Positions 35,047-43,496 of a stretch of 64,000 nucleotides of DNA are shown one piece after another. The stretch is taken from positions 248,001 to 312,000 of the forward strand of contig NIOE01000004.1 of NCBI GenBank assembly GCA_002205125.1, given 5' to 3'. The notes beneath the pieces were generated by a model that was given only the letters and a program-made list of their open reading frames with translations, made no database searches and was not told the DNA's origin. Both the position numbers and the translations under genes were made by a program. How positions within the stretch are numbered: the first letter of the stretch is position 1; each line of letters starts with the position of its first letter. The DNA is from Roseateles noduli. GTDB lineage: Bacteria > Pseudomonadota > Gammaproteobacteria > Burkholderiales > Burkholderiaceae_C.

Positions 35047-35955
35047 CTATCCGGCCGAGCTTGGCATCTCGATACCACAAGCCGCATTGAGCATCTGATC
35101 CGCCAAGGTATCGGGCGACGCACGCTCTGGTGCGCGCTGTGCGGGAGACAGTCTGTTTTCACCCAGCCGGCGCCCCAGCCCGGCACGCCCCTCGAGCTCG
35201 ATGTGGGCCGCCAGCGCCACGGTACGAGCCCGGCAATTGAGCGCGTACTCGATACGCTCGGACCGTCTGCATGCCAACGGCGCCGAGGACAGCACCGCGC
35301 CGCGAAGCTCGGTGTGGACGGTCACGGTGGCGGCACCCGTCGGGTCCGGCCGGTCCGTCATTCGCATGAAGACCAGGTTGCCGGTCTGGCCGCGCAGGGG
35401 CGCGCCCCAGGCGTCACCGAGCAGCGCCGCGATACCTTCTCCGAATGCGGGTTCGGACTCCGGCACCAGCGCCAAGGACTTTCGCAGCGAGGCCCGCTCA
35501 TCGGGCCTGGCTTTGCGAATGCTGTCGCCCAGGCTTTGTTCGCAGACTTCCCTGACGGGCGTTTCGCGGAAGTAGCTCGCGTAGATCAGATGCCAGCCGA
35601 ACTGAGTCTTGACGGGCTGTGAGACGGTGTTGATGGGCAACGCGAACAGCGCCGCCTCGAAAGGCTTCACCATCTCGCCTTCCCGCACCATGCCCAGATC
35701 GCCTCCGCGAGAGGCGGAGCCGGGATCCTTGCTGCGCGCGCGGGCCAGTCGCTGGAACTCGGCGAACAGGTTGGCGCCCTGCTTCCCGTCCAGCGTGGCG
35801 CGCGCCGCCGTTGCATCCTTCTCCGAAGCAAACATGACGTGGTAGGTCTGCGCTTCTCGGAGCGAATCGCCATCTTCCTTTTCACCGAGAGGCGTGAGGG
35901 AGAAGGCCGGCGTGGCCAACAGGAGCGCGAGGAGAGTGGGCAGTGCTCGTTTCAT
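35047..35955 (-). CDS. PpiC-type peptidyl-prolyl isomerase domain protein, exported
   Basis: A 302-aa exported protein: signal peptide (about residues 1-20, ending PAFS) and a parvulin-type rotamase domain at about 35-140 with the family pattern DPGSASRGGDLGMVREGEMVKPFEAALFAL and TQFGWHLIYA. It probably assists folding in the periplasm. The C-terminal 150 residues are unrelated to typical PpiC proteins; from about residue 230 on they are Arg-rich and less protein-like, so the original stop may have been lost. ATG 35955. Confidence 0.8.
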   Translation of the reverse strand: MKRALPTLLALLLATPAFSLTPLGEKEDGDSLREAQTYHVMFASEKDATAARATLDGKQGANLFAEFQRLARARSKDPGSASRGGDLGMVREGEMVKPFEAALFALPINTVSQPVKTQFGWHLIYASYFRETPVREVCEQSLGDSIRKARPDERASLRKSLALVPESEPAFGEGIAALLGDAWGAPLRGQTGNLVFMRMTDRPDPTGAATVTVHTELRGAVLSSAPLACRRSERIEYALNCRARTVALAAHIELEGRAGLGRRLGENRLSPAQRAPERASPDTLADQMLNAACGIEMPSSAG

Positions 35956-36033
35956 GGGACCAGGCGGCAGAAGGTGCGCGATTCTGGCTGAGATCTGGCG
36001 TTGCGCCGCCACCGGTCCAGCAAGTGAGCGGAC

Positions 36034-36339
36034 TCAGGCCTCAGCCTGGGACAGGTGGCGAACGCCCGGCTTGGCGATTCGACAGCACCACTTCACGTGG
36101 GGAGCCCATCCGCGGCCGGCCGTCGCTTCAACAACACCGCTGGCGATCAATGGGTCAGGTCGACCATCGAGGCCCTCATCGTCCATGTACAGGTCTATCG
36201 CCAAGCCCTCGCTGAGGAGGACGCTTGCCCCTTCGGAGTTGCATTTGGTGTCGCCAATGGACAGGAGAACCAAGTCGCTATCCACCATCTCGTTGAAATC
36301 GACGTAGATCCGAGGCTGGTCCAGCGTGGGGCGCGGCAT
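36034..36339 (-). CDS. Small conserved hypothetical protein
   Basis: A 101-aa soluble protein whose core (IYVDFNEMVDSDLVLLSIGDT, then HVKWCCRIAKPGVRH) looks like a recurring small bacterial protein with an SH3-like strand pattern. I know no function. Start ATG 36339 fits the core; ATG 36360 adds seven residues. Lower GC than the backbone. Confidence 0.6.
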   Translation of the reverse strand: MPRPTLDQPRIYVDFNEMVDSDLVLLSIGDTKCNSEGASVLLSEGLAIDLYMDDEGLDGRPDPLIASGVVEATAGRGWAPHVKWCCRIAKPGVRHLSQAEA

Positions 36340-36379
36340 GTCTTCGCGTGGGGAGGTCATCACGGGAGAAAGCATAGCC

Positions 36380-36402
36380 GTCCGCCCCAATGCTGAAGCG
36401 GG
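36380..36402. repeat. Dispersed intergenic repeat, copy 2
   Basis: GTCCGC...GCTGAAGCGG, related to 34657-34680. It lies between two divergently oriented genes. Confidence 0.5.
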
Positions 36403-36475
36403 GCTGCTTCGCAGCGAATGCAGACCTTCAAGCGCAAGGCGGGCATGATCGCGGGCCGGCTGTATTATTTTGCGG

Positions 36476-37387
36476 ATGGCAGATCGCGCGTGGATAGTCG
36501 ATTCGATAGGTGCAACGGCGTTTAGTCGGCTGGCAGACGGTTTGACTGGCTCGGCTCTTCAATCGCTGCTGCTTGAAGTGATGCATGCGCGAGCCGAAGC
36601 GCGATGCGCGAGCGAGCTGGTCGATCAATATGGCCGCGATCCGTTCTGTGCATCGTCGGCGGTTGACCTCCGTGCCATGCTGGCCATCGACGGTCACTTG
36701 CTGCAAGCTGCCGAGCGCTTCGAGGCAGTCGAGCTGTCACCGGTGGCCCCTATGGGGGCCTGCTCAGTGGTTGGGCCCACCCATCAGAATCGCGTCCTGA
36801 CCGCGTTGCGAGCTACCGAAGTCGTATCGGACCCGACGAATGTTCTCGCGTTGGAGTGCTCCCTGCGAATGCGGGCACGACCAGCGGCTGATGTTCACTT
36901 GGCCACAAGCCAACGCGTCCTTCGTGCCCAACCCGTTCCGAGGCAACCAGGATACGCTCAACACTTTCGGCTCTTCGCCCTCGGGAGCGGAGGAGTTGAG
37001 CGTAAGGATCACGCTTTCATGGTCGAGACGGTCGTGCTGCATGTGCGCACGATGCTTGCAGGTCTACTCCGACTCGAACAGCTTGGTTACGCTCTGCGTT
37101 GCCCTCGTGTGGAGGTGCTCGCTTCGGCGGAGAAGCGTCAACTCGGGTACCGGATTGCCGAGACTCTGAACGCCGAAATCCAACCGCTGGAGCATCCTTA
37201 TTACTCGGGCGGACTGCGCTATCGGATTTGGGTTTCAGCGCCCGACGGAGAAGAAGTCCCGCTGGCCGACGGTGGCGCCTTCGACTGGCTTGGTCAACTC
37301 TCTTCCAATCGCCGCGCCGTCTTTATTGGAAGCGGGTTGGGTTCTCAGTTGATTGCGCTGCGCTTTGCGCGCCAGTCATCGCCTTGA
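36476..37387 (+). CDS. Conserved hypothetical protein, 303 aa
   Basis: A 303-aa protein with strong protein character. Notable blocks are ELSPVAPMGACSVVG followed by NRVLTALRATEVVSDPTNVLALECS, HLATSQRVLRAQPVP, KDHAFMVETV, and the C-terminal EHPYYSGGLRYRIWV with FDWLGQLSSNRRAVFIGSG. These look like a conserved catalytic or ligand-binding core; the C-terminal part recalls class II synthetase-like folds, but I cannot name the family. ATG 36476 is preceded by a possible -10 (TATTAT, 36463-36468) only a few bases upstream. No operon partner. Confidence 0.65.
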   Translation: MADRAWIVDSIGATAFSRLADGLTGSALQSLLLEVMHARAEARCASELVDQYGRDPFCASSAVDLRAMLAIDGHLLQAAERFEAVELSPVAPMGACSVVGPTHQNRVLTALRATEVVSDPTNVLALECSLRMRARPAADVHLATSQRVLRAQPVPRQPGYAQHFRLFALGSGGVERKDHAFMVETVVLHVRTMLAGLLRLEQLGYALRCPRVEVLASAEKRQLGYRIAETLNAEIQPLEHPYYSGGLRYRIWVSAPDGEEVPLADGGAFDWLGQLSSNRRAVFIGSGLGSQLIALRFARQSSP

Positions 37388-37483
37388 ACGAAGCCTGCGA
37401 GGTGAGGCGGGCCGCGCCGACGCTGTCTTTTTTCGAAGGCTGCTACGGGTGGAAAGCTGTCGGCCGTCACGCCAGCCCTCAAC

Positions 37484-37506
37484 GTCCGCCTTCAAGCCTA
37501 AAGCGG
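37484..37506. repeat. Dispersed intergenic repeat, copy 3
   Basis: GTCCGC...GCCTAAAGCGG, related to 34657-34680, about 100 bp after the 303-aa gene. Confidence 0.5.
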
Positions 37507-38049
37507 TAGCCTCTCTGTCTCTGCACCAGCGGCGCTGGCACGGTCAGCGAGCTCGATCGTCACGAGCTCCTCGGCCAGCGCCTCGTCGAGGTCCTCGCCC
37601 GCCAGGCGAAGCACGAGAGCGGGAAACTCCACGTTGGCCGCGTCCGATACGGCGAGCTCAGCATCGCACCATCGATCGCTGGCGGTGCACGCTGAGGCTA
37701 TGACGCCGTAGTCCTGTCCGCCCGCAGCCAGAAACGCCTCAACAACCCCGTTGGCGCCGCCGAGACGTAGCTCCAGCACGCGGCGGGTCGTGCGCTCAGC
37801 GACCCGAGCCTGCCTTCCTGGCTCCGCGCCGACATGAACCTTCTTCGCACTGGTGCGCAGCGCCGCGCCGAGCTGCTGGCCGCCTTGGCGGCCTAACGAT
37901 AGGCCCCCTTCAACGGGACAGCCCAGCCACGTGGTCGGCTTCGTCTTCAAGCCAGTTAGGGCAGCAGTGATCTGGGCTGCCGGTGCTGGCCGCCGTTCTC
38001 TGCTAGTAGGTCGTGCATCCCAAGAGCAAATCCCCACTAGAGCAGCCAA
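37498..38049 (-). CDS. Doubtful reading frame, possibly a decayed gene
   Basis: A 183-codon frame. The C-terminal 95 residues (from RVLELRLGGANGVVEAFLAAG) look protein-like, but the N-terminal half is low-complexity. It spans the attC-like palindrome at 37891-37961, and there is no ribosome site or convincing start. If real, the gene is probably shorter and may be frameshifted. The rest of the interval 37388-38179 shows nothing else coding. Confidence 0.25.
   Translation of the reverse strand: MAALVGICSWDARPTSRERRPAPAAQITAALTGLKTKPTTWLGCPVEGGLSLGRQGGQQLGAALRTSAKKVHVGAEPGRQARVAERTTRRVLELRLGGANGVVEAFLAAGGQDYGVIASACTASDRWCDAELAVSDAANVEFPALVLRLAGEDLDEALAEELVTIELADRASAAGAETERLPL
37891..37961. repeat. 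attC-like site
   Basis: GCCTAAC (37891-37897) and GTTAGGG (37955-37961) are complementary at six of seven positions and 71 nt apart end to end, a normal attC length. The 3' side reads TTCAAGCCA before the core, like known attC L' boxes. No integrase is present. Confidence 0.35.
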
Positions 38050-38179
38050 GAGATGGCGAATAATAGGTCTAAGTTGGGAGATTCCCGGACCTTAGTGCCA
38101 GCCCCGCGTTGCTTGCGGGACGAGTCTCCTCGGGTGCAATGGGATGTGCCCGCCCTAGACATCAAATACGGTAAATGAA

Positions 38180-39193
38180 ATGGCACAAGCGGATACCCTG
38201 GTTGCCTTGGTGAGAGCAGTCAGCGGCGGTGACCACCAGATGTTCCGAAAATCAGCGGAGGCGTTGATTCAGGAGGAGAAGGGCAAGGGGCATCGCGTCT
38301 TGGCCGAACGTCTGGAGAAGGCATTGCTAAATGCCTCTGCGCAGACTTCTCTCTTTCAATCAAACGCGCAAAGGTCCAAGCAGTCCCAGACCTACGGAGC
38401 AGTGCCAAAGGATTTGGTGGCGGAGGTTGTTCCTGAGCGCTCGCTAGATAGCCTGGTACTGCCGGAAGGAATTCGGACACAGTTGCGGGAGCTAGTTGAA
38501 GAGCAGCACCGCGCGGAGCTTCTACACGCACATGCTCTTAGTCCGATGCATCGCGTCCTGCTCGCAGGGCCGCCCGGGAATGGAAAAACCACCGTGGCGG
38601 AGGCTTTAGCGTTTGAGCTAATGGCACCGTTGATTGTTGTCCGGTACGAATCACTCATTGGCAGCTACCTGGGTGAGACATCTGCTCGGCTTAAGGCGCT
38701 TCTCGACTATGTCAGGACGCAGCGCTGTGTCCTCTTCTTTGACGAGTTCGAAACACTAGGAAAAGAACGGGGTGATACCCACGAAACGGGGGAAATAAAG
38801 CGAGTCGTTAGCTCGCTATTGCTTCAACTGGATGCTTTGCCCGACTACGTAGTAGTAGTGGCAGCCAGCAATCACCCTGAGTTGTTGGACCGCGCTGTAT
38901 GGCGCCGGTTTCAAATTCGACTGGAGTTGCCGAAGCCAACGCGTGCGCAACTTACTACCTTTGTGGCCTCCATTGCCCAGAAAAGCAACGTTAATTTTGG
39001 CGTAGCCGCTGAGACAGTCGCAAAACGTCTGCTAGGTCTGAGTTTTTCGGAAGTAGAAGAGTTTTGCCTGGGCGTGGTGCGGCGCGCCGTCTTGAACAGA
39101 CAAGTAGACGACGCCAAGGCAATCACCATGTCAAGATTGGCGCAATGGAAAGAGCGTTTGATGCCGAAAGGGGAAGTTGCATCAGACGAATGA
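38180..39193 (+). CDS. AAA ATPase paired with subtilase
   Basis: A 337-aa single-ring AAA ATPase. An N-terminal helical region (about residues 1-115) is followed by the AAA core with Walker A GPPGNGKT (130-137), Walker B VLFFDEFE (Asp188, Glu189), sensor-1 Asn231 (VVAASNHPELLD) and arginine-finger candidates Arg242/243. There is no protease or membrane domain. It is followed after 56 bp by a subtilisin-like protease, a pairing that recurs in bacterial genomic islands; the ATPase probably remodels or delivers a substrate or gates the protease. Codon use is clearly more AT-rich than the backbone, suggesting acquisition. Confidence 0.9.
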   Translation: MAQADTLVALVRAVSGGDHQMFRKSAEALIQEEKGKGHRVLAERLEKALLNASAQTSLFQSNAQRSKQSQTYGAVPKDLVAEVVPERSLDSLVLPEGIRTQLRELVEEQHRAELLHAHALSPMHRVLLAGPPGNGKTTVAEALAFELMAPLIVVRYESLIGSYLGETSARLKALLDYVRTQRCVLFFDEFETLGKERGDTHETGEIKRVVSSLLLQLDALPDYVVVVAASNHPELLDRAVWRRFQIRLELPKPTRAQLTTFVASIAQKSNVNFGVAAETVAKRLLGLSFSEVEEFCLGVVRRAVLNRQVDDAKAITMSRLAQWKERLMPKGEVASDE

Positions 39194-39249
39194 GGCTAGC
39201 TCAAAAAGATAACGAATAGCTAGACAACTACAAGCAGAAGGGGAGGAAG

Positions 39250-41865
39250 ATGCCAGACTATTTGCCGCTACTAGTTTTTCCCGATAAACGGGTGCTTCAG
39301 CCCGACCCGGGCCAGGGTTTTCCGGTTCAACCGCCAAGAGTTCCGGGCCATGGCGCGCAGGTCGTGCGTATCGAGCGTCAGATTCAGAGCATTGAAGCGG
39401 ACTTCGCCCGCTATCAGGCAACGTTAACCGGCGCCTTGGCTGGCCTAGAGCCTGAAATGGTCTTGGTCATCGAGATCGTCGGACGCGTCGAGGACTTTAA
39501 GCAGGCTATCGAAGCCGCAGGGCTTGAGTGGCTGGGCGAGACAGAGCTGGACGAACTCGATGCTGCGGATGATGGGTTCTACGAACTTGACGAAACGGGG
39601 AATCGGACCGGCAAGCCGCTAAGTGGGCGCATGTTCCTTGCAATGAGCAACATGGCTGGCTTGCAGGAACTATTGTCCTTATGGCGGCAATGGAAGGAAG
39701 GCCGCGGGCTCCCCTATGGAAAGACGAAGTGGAAGGCAGTGTTCGAGCAGTTGAGCGTCCTGCGCCGATGGGGAATCGAAGAGACGCTATTTGAGACAGG
39801 AATGATTGATCGCTGGCGCGATCTTGTCGATCCTTTGCAGCCTGATCAGCAGATCACATTCCAAGTCGAGCTTTTCTACAGGAGGGATGCGGCAAAGCGG
39901 AGACGCAACGAGGCTGTGCTGACAGCGTTGTTCGAGGAGCTAGGCGGTAGGCCGCTGGGGGCTTTTCTCGACATACCTGAAATTGCTTTCCATGCAGTGA
40001 AGGGTGAGTTGCCGGCTGGAGCTATCAAAAGGCTGCTAGACGAAGTGGAAGCACCAGACTCGGAGATTGACATTGAGCTCTTCAAGTTTCCGAGCATCAT
40101 GTACTTCCGACCTACTGGGCAGAGCTTGGCGACTTCTGAAGAGGGAGAGGGAGAAGTCGGCGTCTTCCCTGAGGGGGCCAGCGAACTTCAGGCAGTGGCT
40201 GCGCTTCTCGACGGCGTGCCATTGCAGTTGCACGAGGCCTTGAAGGACAGGGTGACTGTTGATGATGCCTTCGGCCTTGAGGCTAACTATCAGCTTGGTG
40301 AACGCAAGCATGGCACCGCGATGGCGTCATTGATCTTGCACGGTGATCGCAGCAACCCAGAATCGGAGCCATTGGGGCGGCAGCTCTATTGCATTCCTGT
40401 GATGCAACCTGACCATCAGACGATCAATCACGACGAACACATGCCCGACAGCGTGTTCTTCGAGGATCGCATTCATGTAGCTGTGCGGCGCATGTTTGAG
40501 GGCACTGGAGGTCTTCCCGCACAGGCTCCGTTTGTGAAGGTAGTAAATCTCTCAATTGGAGATGCGGCGCGGGAGTTCATTCATACGCCGAGCCCATGGG
40601 CTAGATTGCTCGATTGGCTCTCCTATCGTTATCGGGTTCTGTTCTGCGTCAGCGCAGGGAACTACGCCGATCCGATTGATCTTGGATTCAACCAACAGCA
40701 ATGGGCGGCTCTTTCCGAACATGAAAAGATCAAGACTACGCTGACAGCTATCTCGAATAGCCTCTCTTCCAGGCGCCTGCTGTCGCCTGCCGAGTCAATG
40801 AACGCCATTACTGTGGGCGCGGCGCATGCCGACGACTCAGGCGATAACTATCCGCAGATCGGTCAGCGAGTGGACATCCTGCCGTCGCAAGCGCTCTTCA
40901 GCCCCGCTAGTCGGCTGGGGTTTGGCTTTCGGCGTTCGATCAAGCCGGACATTCTGATGCCTGGCGGACGGCAGCTCTTCATGGCGCCAGTGCAATCCGG
41001 CTCTAACAGCTATCGCATCGACAAGTCTCAACTTGCTCCGGGGCAGAAGGTTGCATTCGACAGCAAGCAGCCAGGAGCGCTGACGAATGAGGCGTTTTCG
41101 CGAGGCACAAGCAATGCAACTGCTTTGGCGACCCGAGGCGCTGTACGCCTTTACGACATGCTTGACAGGCTTCGTGTTGAGGAGGGGGAGGCCATCCCCG
41201 AATCGTTGATGTCGGTGCTGATGAAGGCATTGCTTGTACACGGAGCCAAGCAGGACGATGCGGGAAAGAAGCACTTGGAACAGGCATTGAAGAGCGTCAG
41301 CAATTCGAGGCAGTTCAAGCAGGTGGTCACACGGTTTCTGGGCTATGGAGTGGTCGACATCGAACGCGTGCTGACTTGCACCGAGCAGCGGGCTACAGTA
41401 TTGGGATGTGGCGAGATTCGTGAGAGCGAGGTTCACGAGTTTGCATTTCCGATACCCGTAGGCTTTTCCTCTCAGAAGATTTGGCGTCGGCTAGTGGTGA
41501 CGCTCGCTTGGTTGACGCCAATCAACCCGGACCACCGGAATCTTCGCGAGGCCAAGCTGGTGTTGGAGCCGGGCGGAGGCAGTTGGCCCAGCCAAGTTCT
41601 CAGGCTAGACCGTCAAGATGGGGACCATAACCAAGTCGAGCGGGGCACGGTGCAGCACGAGGTGCTGGAGGGCAAGAACCAGATACAAGCGTTCGAGGAC
41701 GGTGCCAATCTGCGAATTCGCGTCGTGTGCAAGAAGGATGCGACCGCGCGCCTCGATGCGGTAGTCCCTTACGGGCTTGCGGTCACTTTGGAAGCTAAGG
41801 CGGATATTCCGATCTATCAAGACGTGCGGGCTCGCATCAAACCGGCAGTGCTCATTGCGACTTGA
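39250..41865 (+). CDS. Large subtilisin-like (S8) serine protease paired with AAA ATPase
   Basis: An 871-aa cytoplasmic subtilase without signal peptide. A long N-terminal region (about residues 1-310) starts MPDYLPLLVFPDKRVLQPDPG and includes VLVIEIVGRVEDFKQAIEAAGLEWLGE. The S8 domain follows with catalytic Asp321 (LLDGVPL), His354 (KHGTAMAS), oxyanion Asn471 (SAGN) and nucleophile Ser621 (SRGTSNATALA); all four are intact. A beta-rich C-terminal domain occupies the last 170 residues. ATG 39250 has a strong GGGAGGAAG site. The intracellular location and ATPase partner point to regulated proteolysis, possibly abortive-infection-like defence; that is inference. Confidence 0.92.
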   Translation: MPDYLPLLVFPDKRVLQPDPGQGFPVQPPRVPGHGAQVVRIERQIQSIEADFARYQATLTGALAGLEPEMVLVIEIVGRVEDFKQAIEAAGLEWLGETELDELDAADDGFYELDETGNRTGKPLSGRMFLAMSNMAGLQELLSLWRQWKEGRGLPYGKTKWKAVFEQLSVLRRWGIEETLFETGMIDRWRDLVDPLQPDQQITFQVELFYRRDAAKRRRNEAVLTALFEELGGRPLGAFLDIPEIAFHAVKGELPAGAIKRLLDEVEAPDSEIDIELFKFPSIMYFRPTGQSLATSEEGEGEVGVFPEGASELQAVAALLDGVPLQLHEALKDRVTVDDAFGLEANYQLGERKHGTAMASLILHGDRSNPESEPLGRQLYCIPVMQPDHQTINHDEHMPDSVFFEDRIHVAVRRMFEGTGGLPAQAPFVKVVNLSIGDAAREFIHTPSPWARLLDWLSYRYRVLFCVSAGNYADPIDLGFNQQQWAALSEHEKIKTTLTAISNSLSSRRLLSPAESMNAITVGAAHADDSGDNYPQIGQRVDILPSQALFSPASRLGFGFRRSIKPDILMPGGRQLFMAPVQSGSNSYRIDKSQLAPGQKVAFDSKQPGALTNEAFSRGTSNATALATRGAVRLYDMLDRLRVEEGEAIPESLMSVLMKALLVHGAKQDDAGKKHLEQALKSVSNSRQFKQVVTRFLGYGVVDIERVLTCTEQRATVLGCGEIRESEVHEFAFPIPVGFSSQKIWRRLVVTLAWLTPINPDHRNLREAKLVLEPGGGSWPSQVLRLDRQDGDHNQVERGTVQHEVLEGKNQIQAFEDGANLRIRVVCKKDATARLDAVVPYGLAVTLEAKADIPIYQDVRARIKPAVLIAT

Positions 41866-42668
41866 TCCTGGAGCTTCAATCTACTGCAAGAACTTTGATT
41901 GAGCTGATCAAAGAATCTTAGTGGTCATCGGGGTTCTGGGGAACGATTCAAGTGACCTGGGCCCCCCATCTTCGACACCCAGAGCCTATGAACGACAAAG
42001 GCGCTGGGCCTGTCATACGGTCCGAAATGGGCGCTGGTTGGCATCGGATTCGCATCGATGCCTCAATTCGGCTGCCGTCAGGTCGTGAGACCTCTAGGTG
42101 CACGCCGTCGCGTCCTTCCGGATCGCTTTTCGTGCGCGACTCATTTTCCGCAGTCACTTCGGCGGCGTCGGGCAGTCCTATATTGATGCTCGCGCAGTGG
42201 TCCTTGCATCGGCTTAATCCAAGCGCCCTCGCTTCCGTCTGGAAGGGGTTTCAGCACCACCACCCGTACTCGCTCGGGCCGAACGGGTTGACTGGCGTCG
42301 CGTCCTCACCATCCGTCGACGACGGTGCAAATTGATCCCTCGACTACCGCAGCCGGGTGGTTCTGGGACTGGGCAACGTTCATCGACGCGGCAACCCAGG
42401 TTGCCGCCAGCCCCCCAATCGTTGTGATCACGTGCACTCCCGAGATGCCACGCGTGGGTGCTATCGACAATGGGACCTGGGCAGTGACCCTCTCAAAGGG
42501 AGGCGTGGCCGAGCGGTCGACTACGGGCAGACTCGCTGACCGACTTGTGCACTCGCAGTGACTCGATGAATCTCCGCATCTAGGCTGAATCGGTCATCCG
42601 AATTCGGCGTGACTTGCCGCACCGCCGACCTTCACGGCCCGCTGACGCCGCCCTTGCCAGAATGCGCC
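41866..42668. other. Long intergenic stretch with dispersed repeat copy 4
   Basis: About 800 bp without a convincing gene. Short open frames on the plus strand at 41952-42335 and 42325-42561 have no ribosome site and no recognised family. A fourth copy of the dispersed repeat (CTCCGC...GCTGAATCGG) lies at 42572-42593. It may hold remnants of a lost gene. Confidence 0.5.
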
Positions 42669-42995
42669 ATGGAAAAACTGTTGAAGTTCTTCAAGACGCA
42701 CCGCAACTTGTTCGGCGTGTTGGGCTTGCTGTTGGTGGTGACCAATCCTGAGCTGCGCGCTTTGATCATGCTGGCGGACGCGGTCGGTGCCGGCCTCCTC
42801 CTGCTGACGATGAGCGGCTATTTGAGGCTTGTCTGGCAGACCGTCATTTCGCAGGGACCGGACGTGGCGAGCAAGACCTGGCACGCGGTCGTCCGAGGTC
42901 TGCAGGGCGTGGCCATGAGTCGCAACATCCTTGCGATCGGCCTGATGGCGTTGGGCCAATGCCGAAGCCTGCTGGCGCTGAAGCGTCCCGCCTGA
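42669..42995 (+). CDS. Small membrane protein
   Basis: A 108-aa protein with about two hydrophobic segments (LFGVLGLLLVVTNPELRALIML and AVGAGLLLLTMSGYLRL) and a basic C-terminus. ATG 42669 begins MEKLLKFFKTHRN. No family recognised. It marks the right edge of the accessory stretch. Confidence 0.6.
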   Translation: MEKLLKFFKTHRNLFGVLGLLLVVTNPELRALIMLADAVGAGLLLLTMSGYLRLVWQTVISQGPDVASKTWHAVVRGLQGVAMSRNILAIGLMALGQCRSLLALKRPA

Positions 42996-43047
42996 TCGCC
43001 GTCGAAGTTCACGGGCGTCAGCGCGGTCTTTCGGCCGGACCGCTCGG

Positions 43048-43479
43048 CTACCGATCCTTGGACGGATAGCGCCGACGAAGCTCCTCCACGGACGCCGTGG
43101 TCAGCTGTTCAAGCACCGCCGAGTCGACGTCGGCGAGCTTCTTCACATACAGGCAGCCCTTGCCCGCCTTGTGCTTCCCCAACTGGCTGAGCCAGGGCTC
43201 CGCGCCGTCCCAGTCCGGCGCCAGATAGAGGACGAATTCCTTTCCTCGGATCGCGAAGCCCACGAGGCTGGCCGTCCCCGACCGTCCGGATGCATAGGTG
43301 TAGTGGTAGCTGCCGAAGCCCACGATGCTGCCGCTCCACATCGTGGGCTGCTCGCCTGTGACGGCCGTGAGCAACCGGATCAGGTGCTGCGCATCGGCGA
43401 ACTGCTCCGGAGCTGCCTTGGCATCGAGATAGTCCTGCACGGCCTTGGGAACGGGGAACGTGTTCGCATCGGATGCCAT
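43048..43479 (-). CDS. DUF1801 family protein
   Basis: A 143-aa DUF1801 protein. Characteristic blocks are PTMWSGSIVGFGSYHYTYASG and FAIRGKEFVLYLAP, with GKHKAGKGCLYVKKLADVD near the end. The family is widespread, with a fold related to YdhG/YjhB-like proteins, and has no assigned reaction. It sits 17 bp downstream of the helicase stop on the same strand, with which it may be co-transcribed. Confidence 0.88.
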   Translation of the reverse strand: MASDANTFPVPKAVQDYLDAKAAPEQFADAQHLIRLLTAVTGEQPTMWSGSIVGFGSYHYTYASGRSGTASLVGFAIRGKEFVLYLAPDWDGAEPWLSQLGKHKAGKGCLYVKKLADVDSAVLEQLTTASVEELRRRYPSKDR

Positions 43480-43496
43480 CTCGTTCCCCTTGACGA

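Noticed and set aside
41952-42561. Two short plus-strand frames after the subtilase (41952-42335 and 42325-42561)
   Set aside because: No ribosome site, no recognisable family and overlapping frames. They may be remnants, but are not supported as genes.
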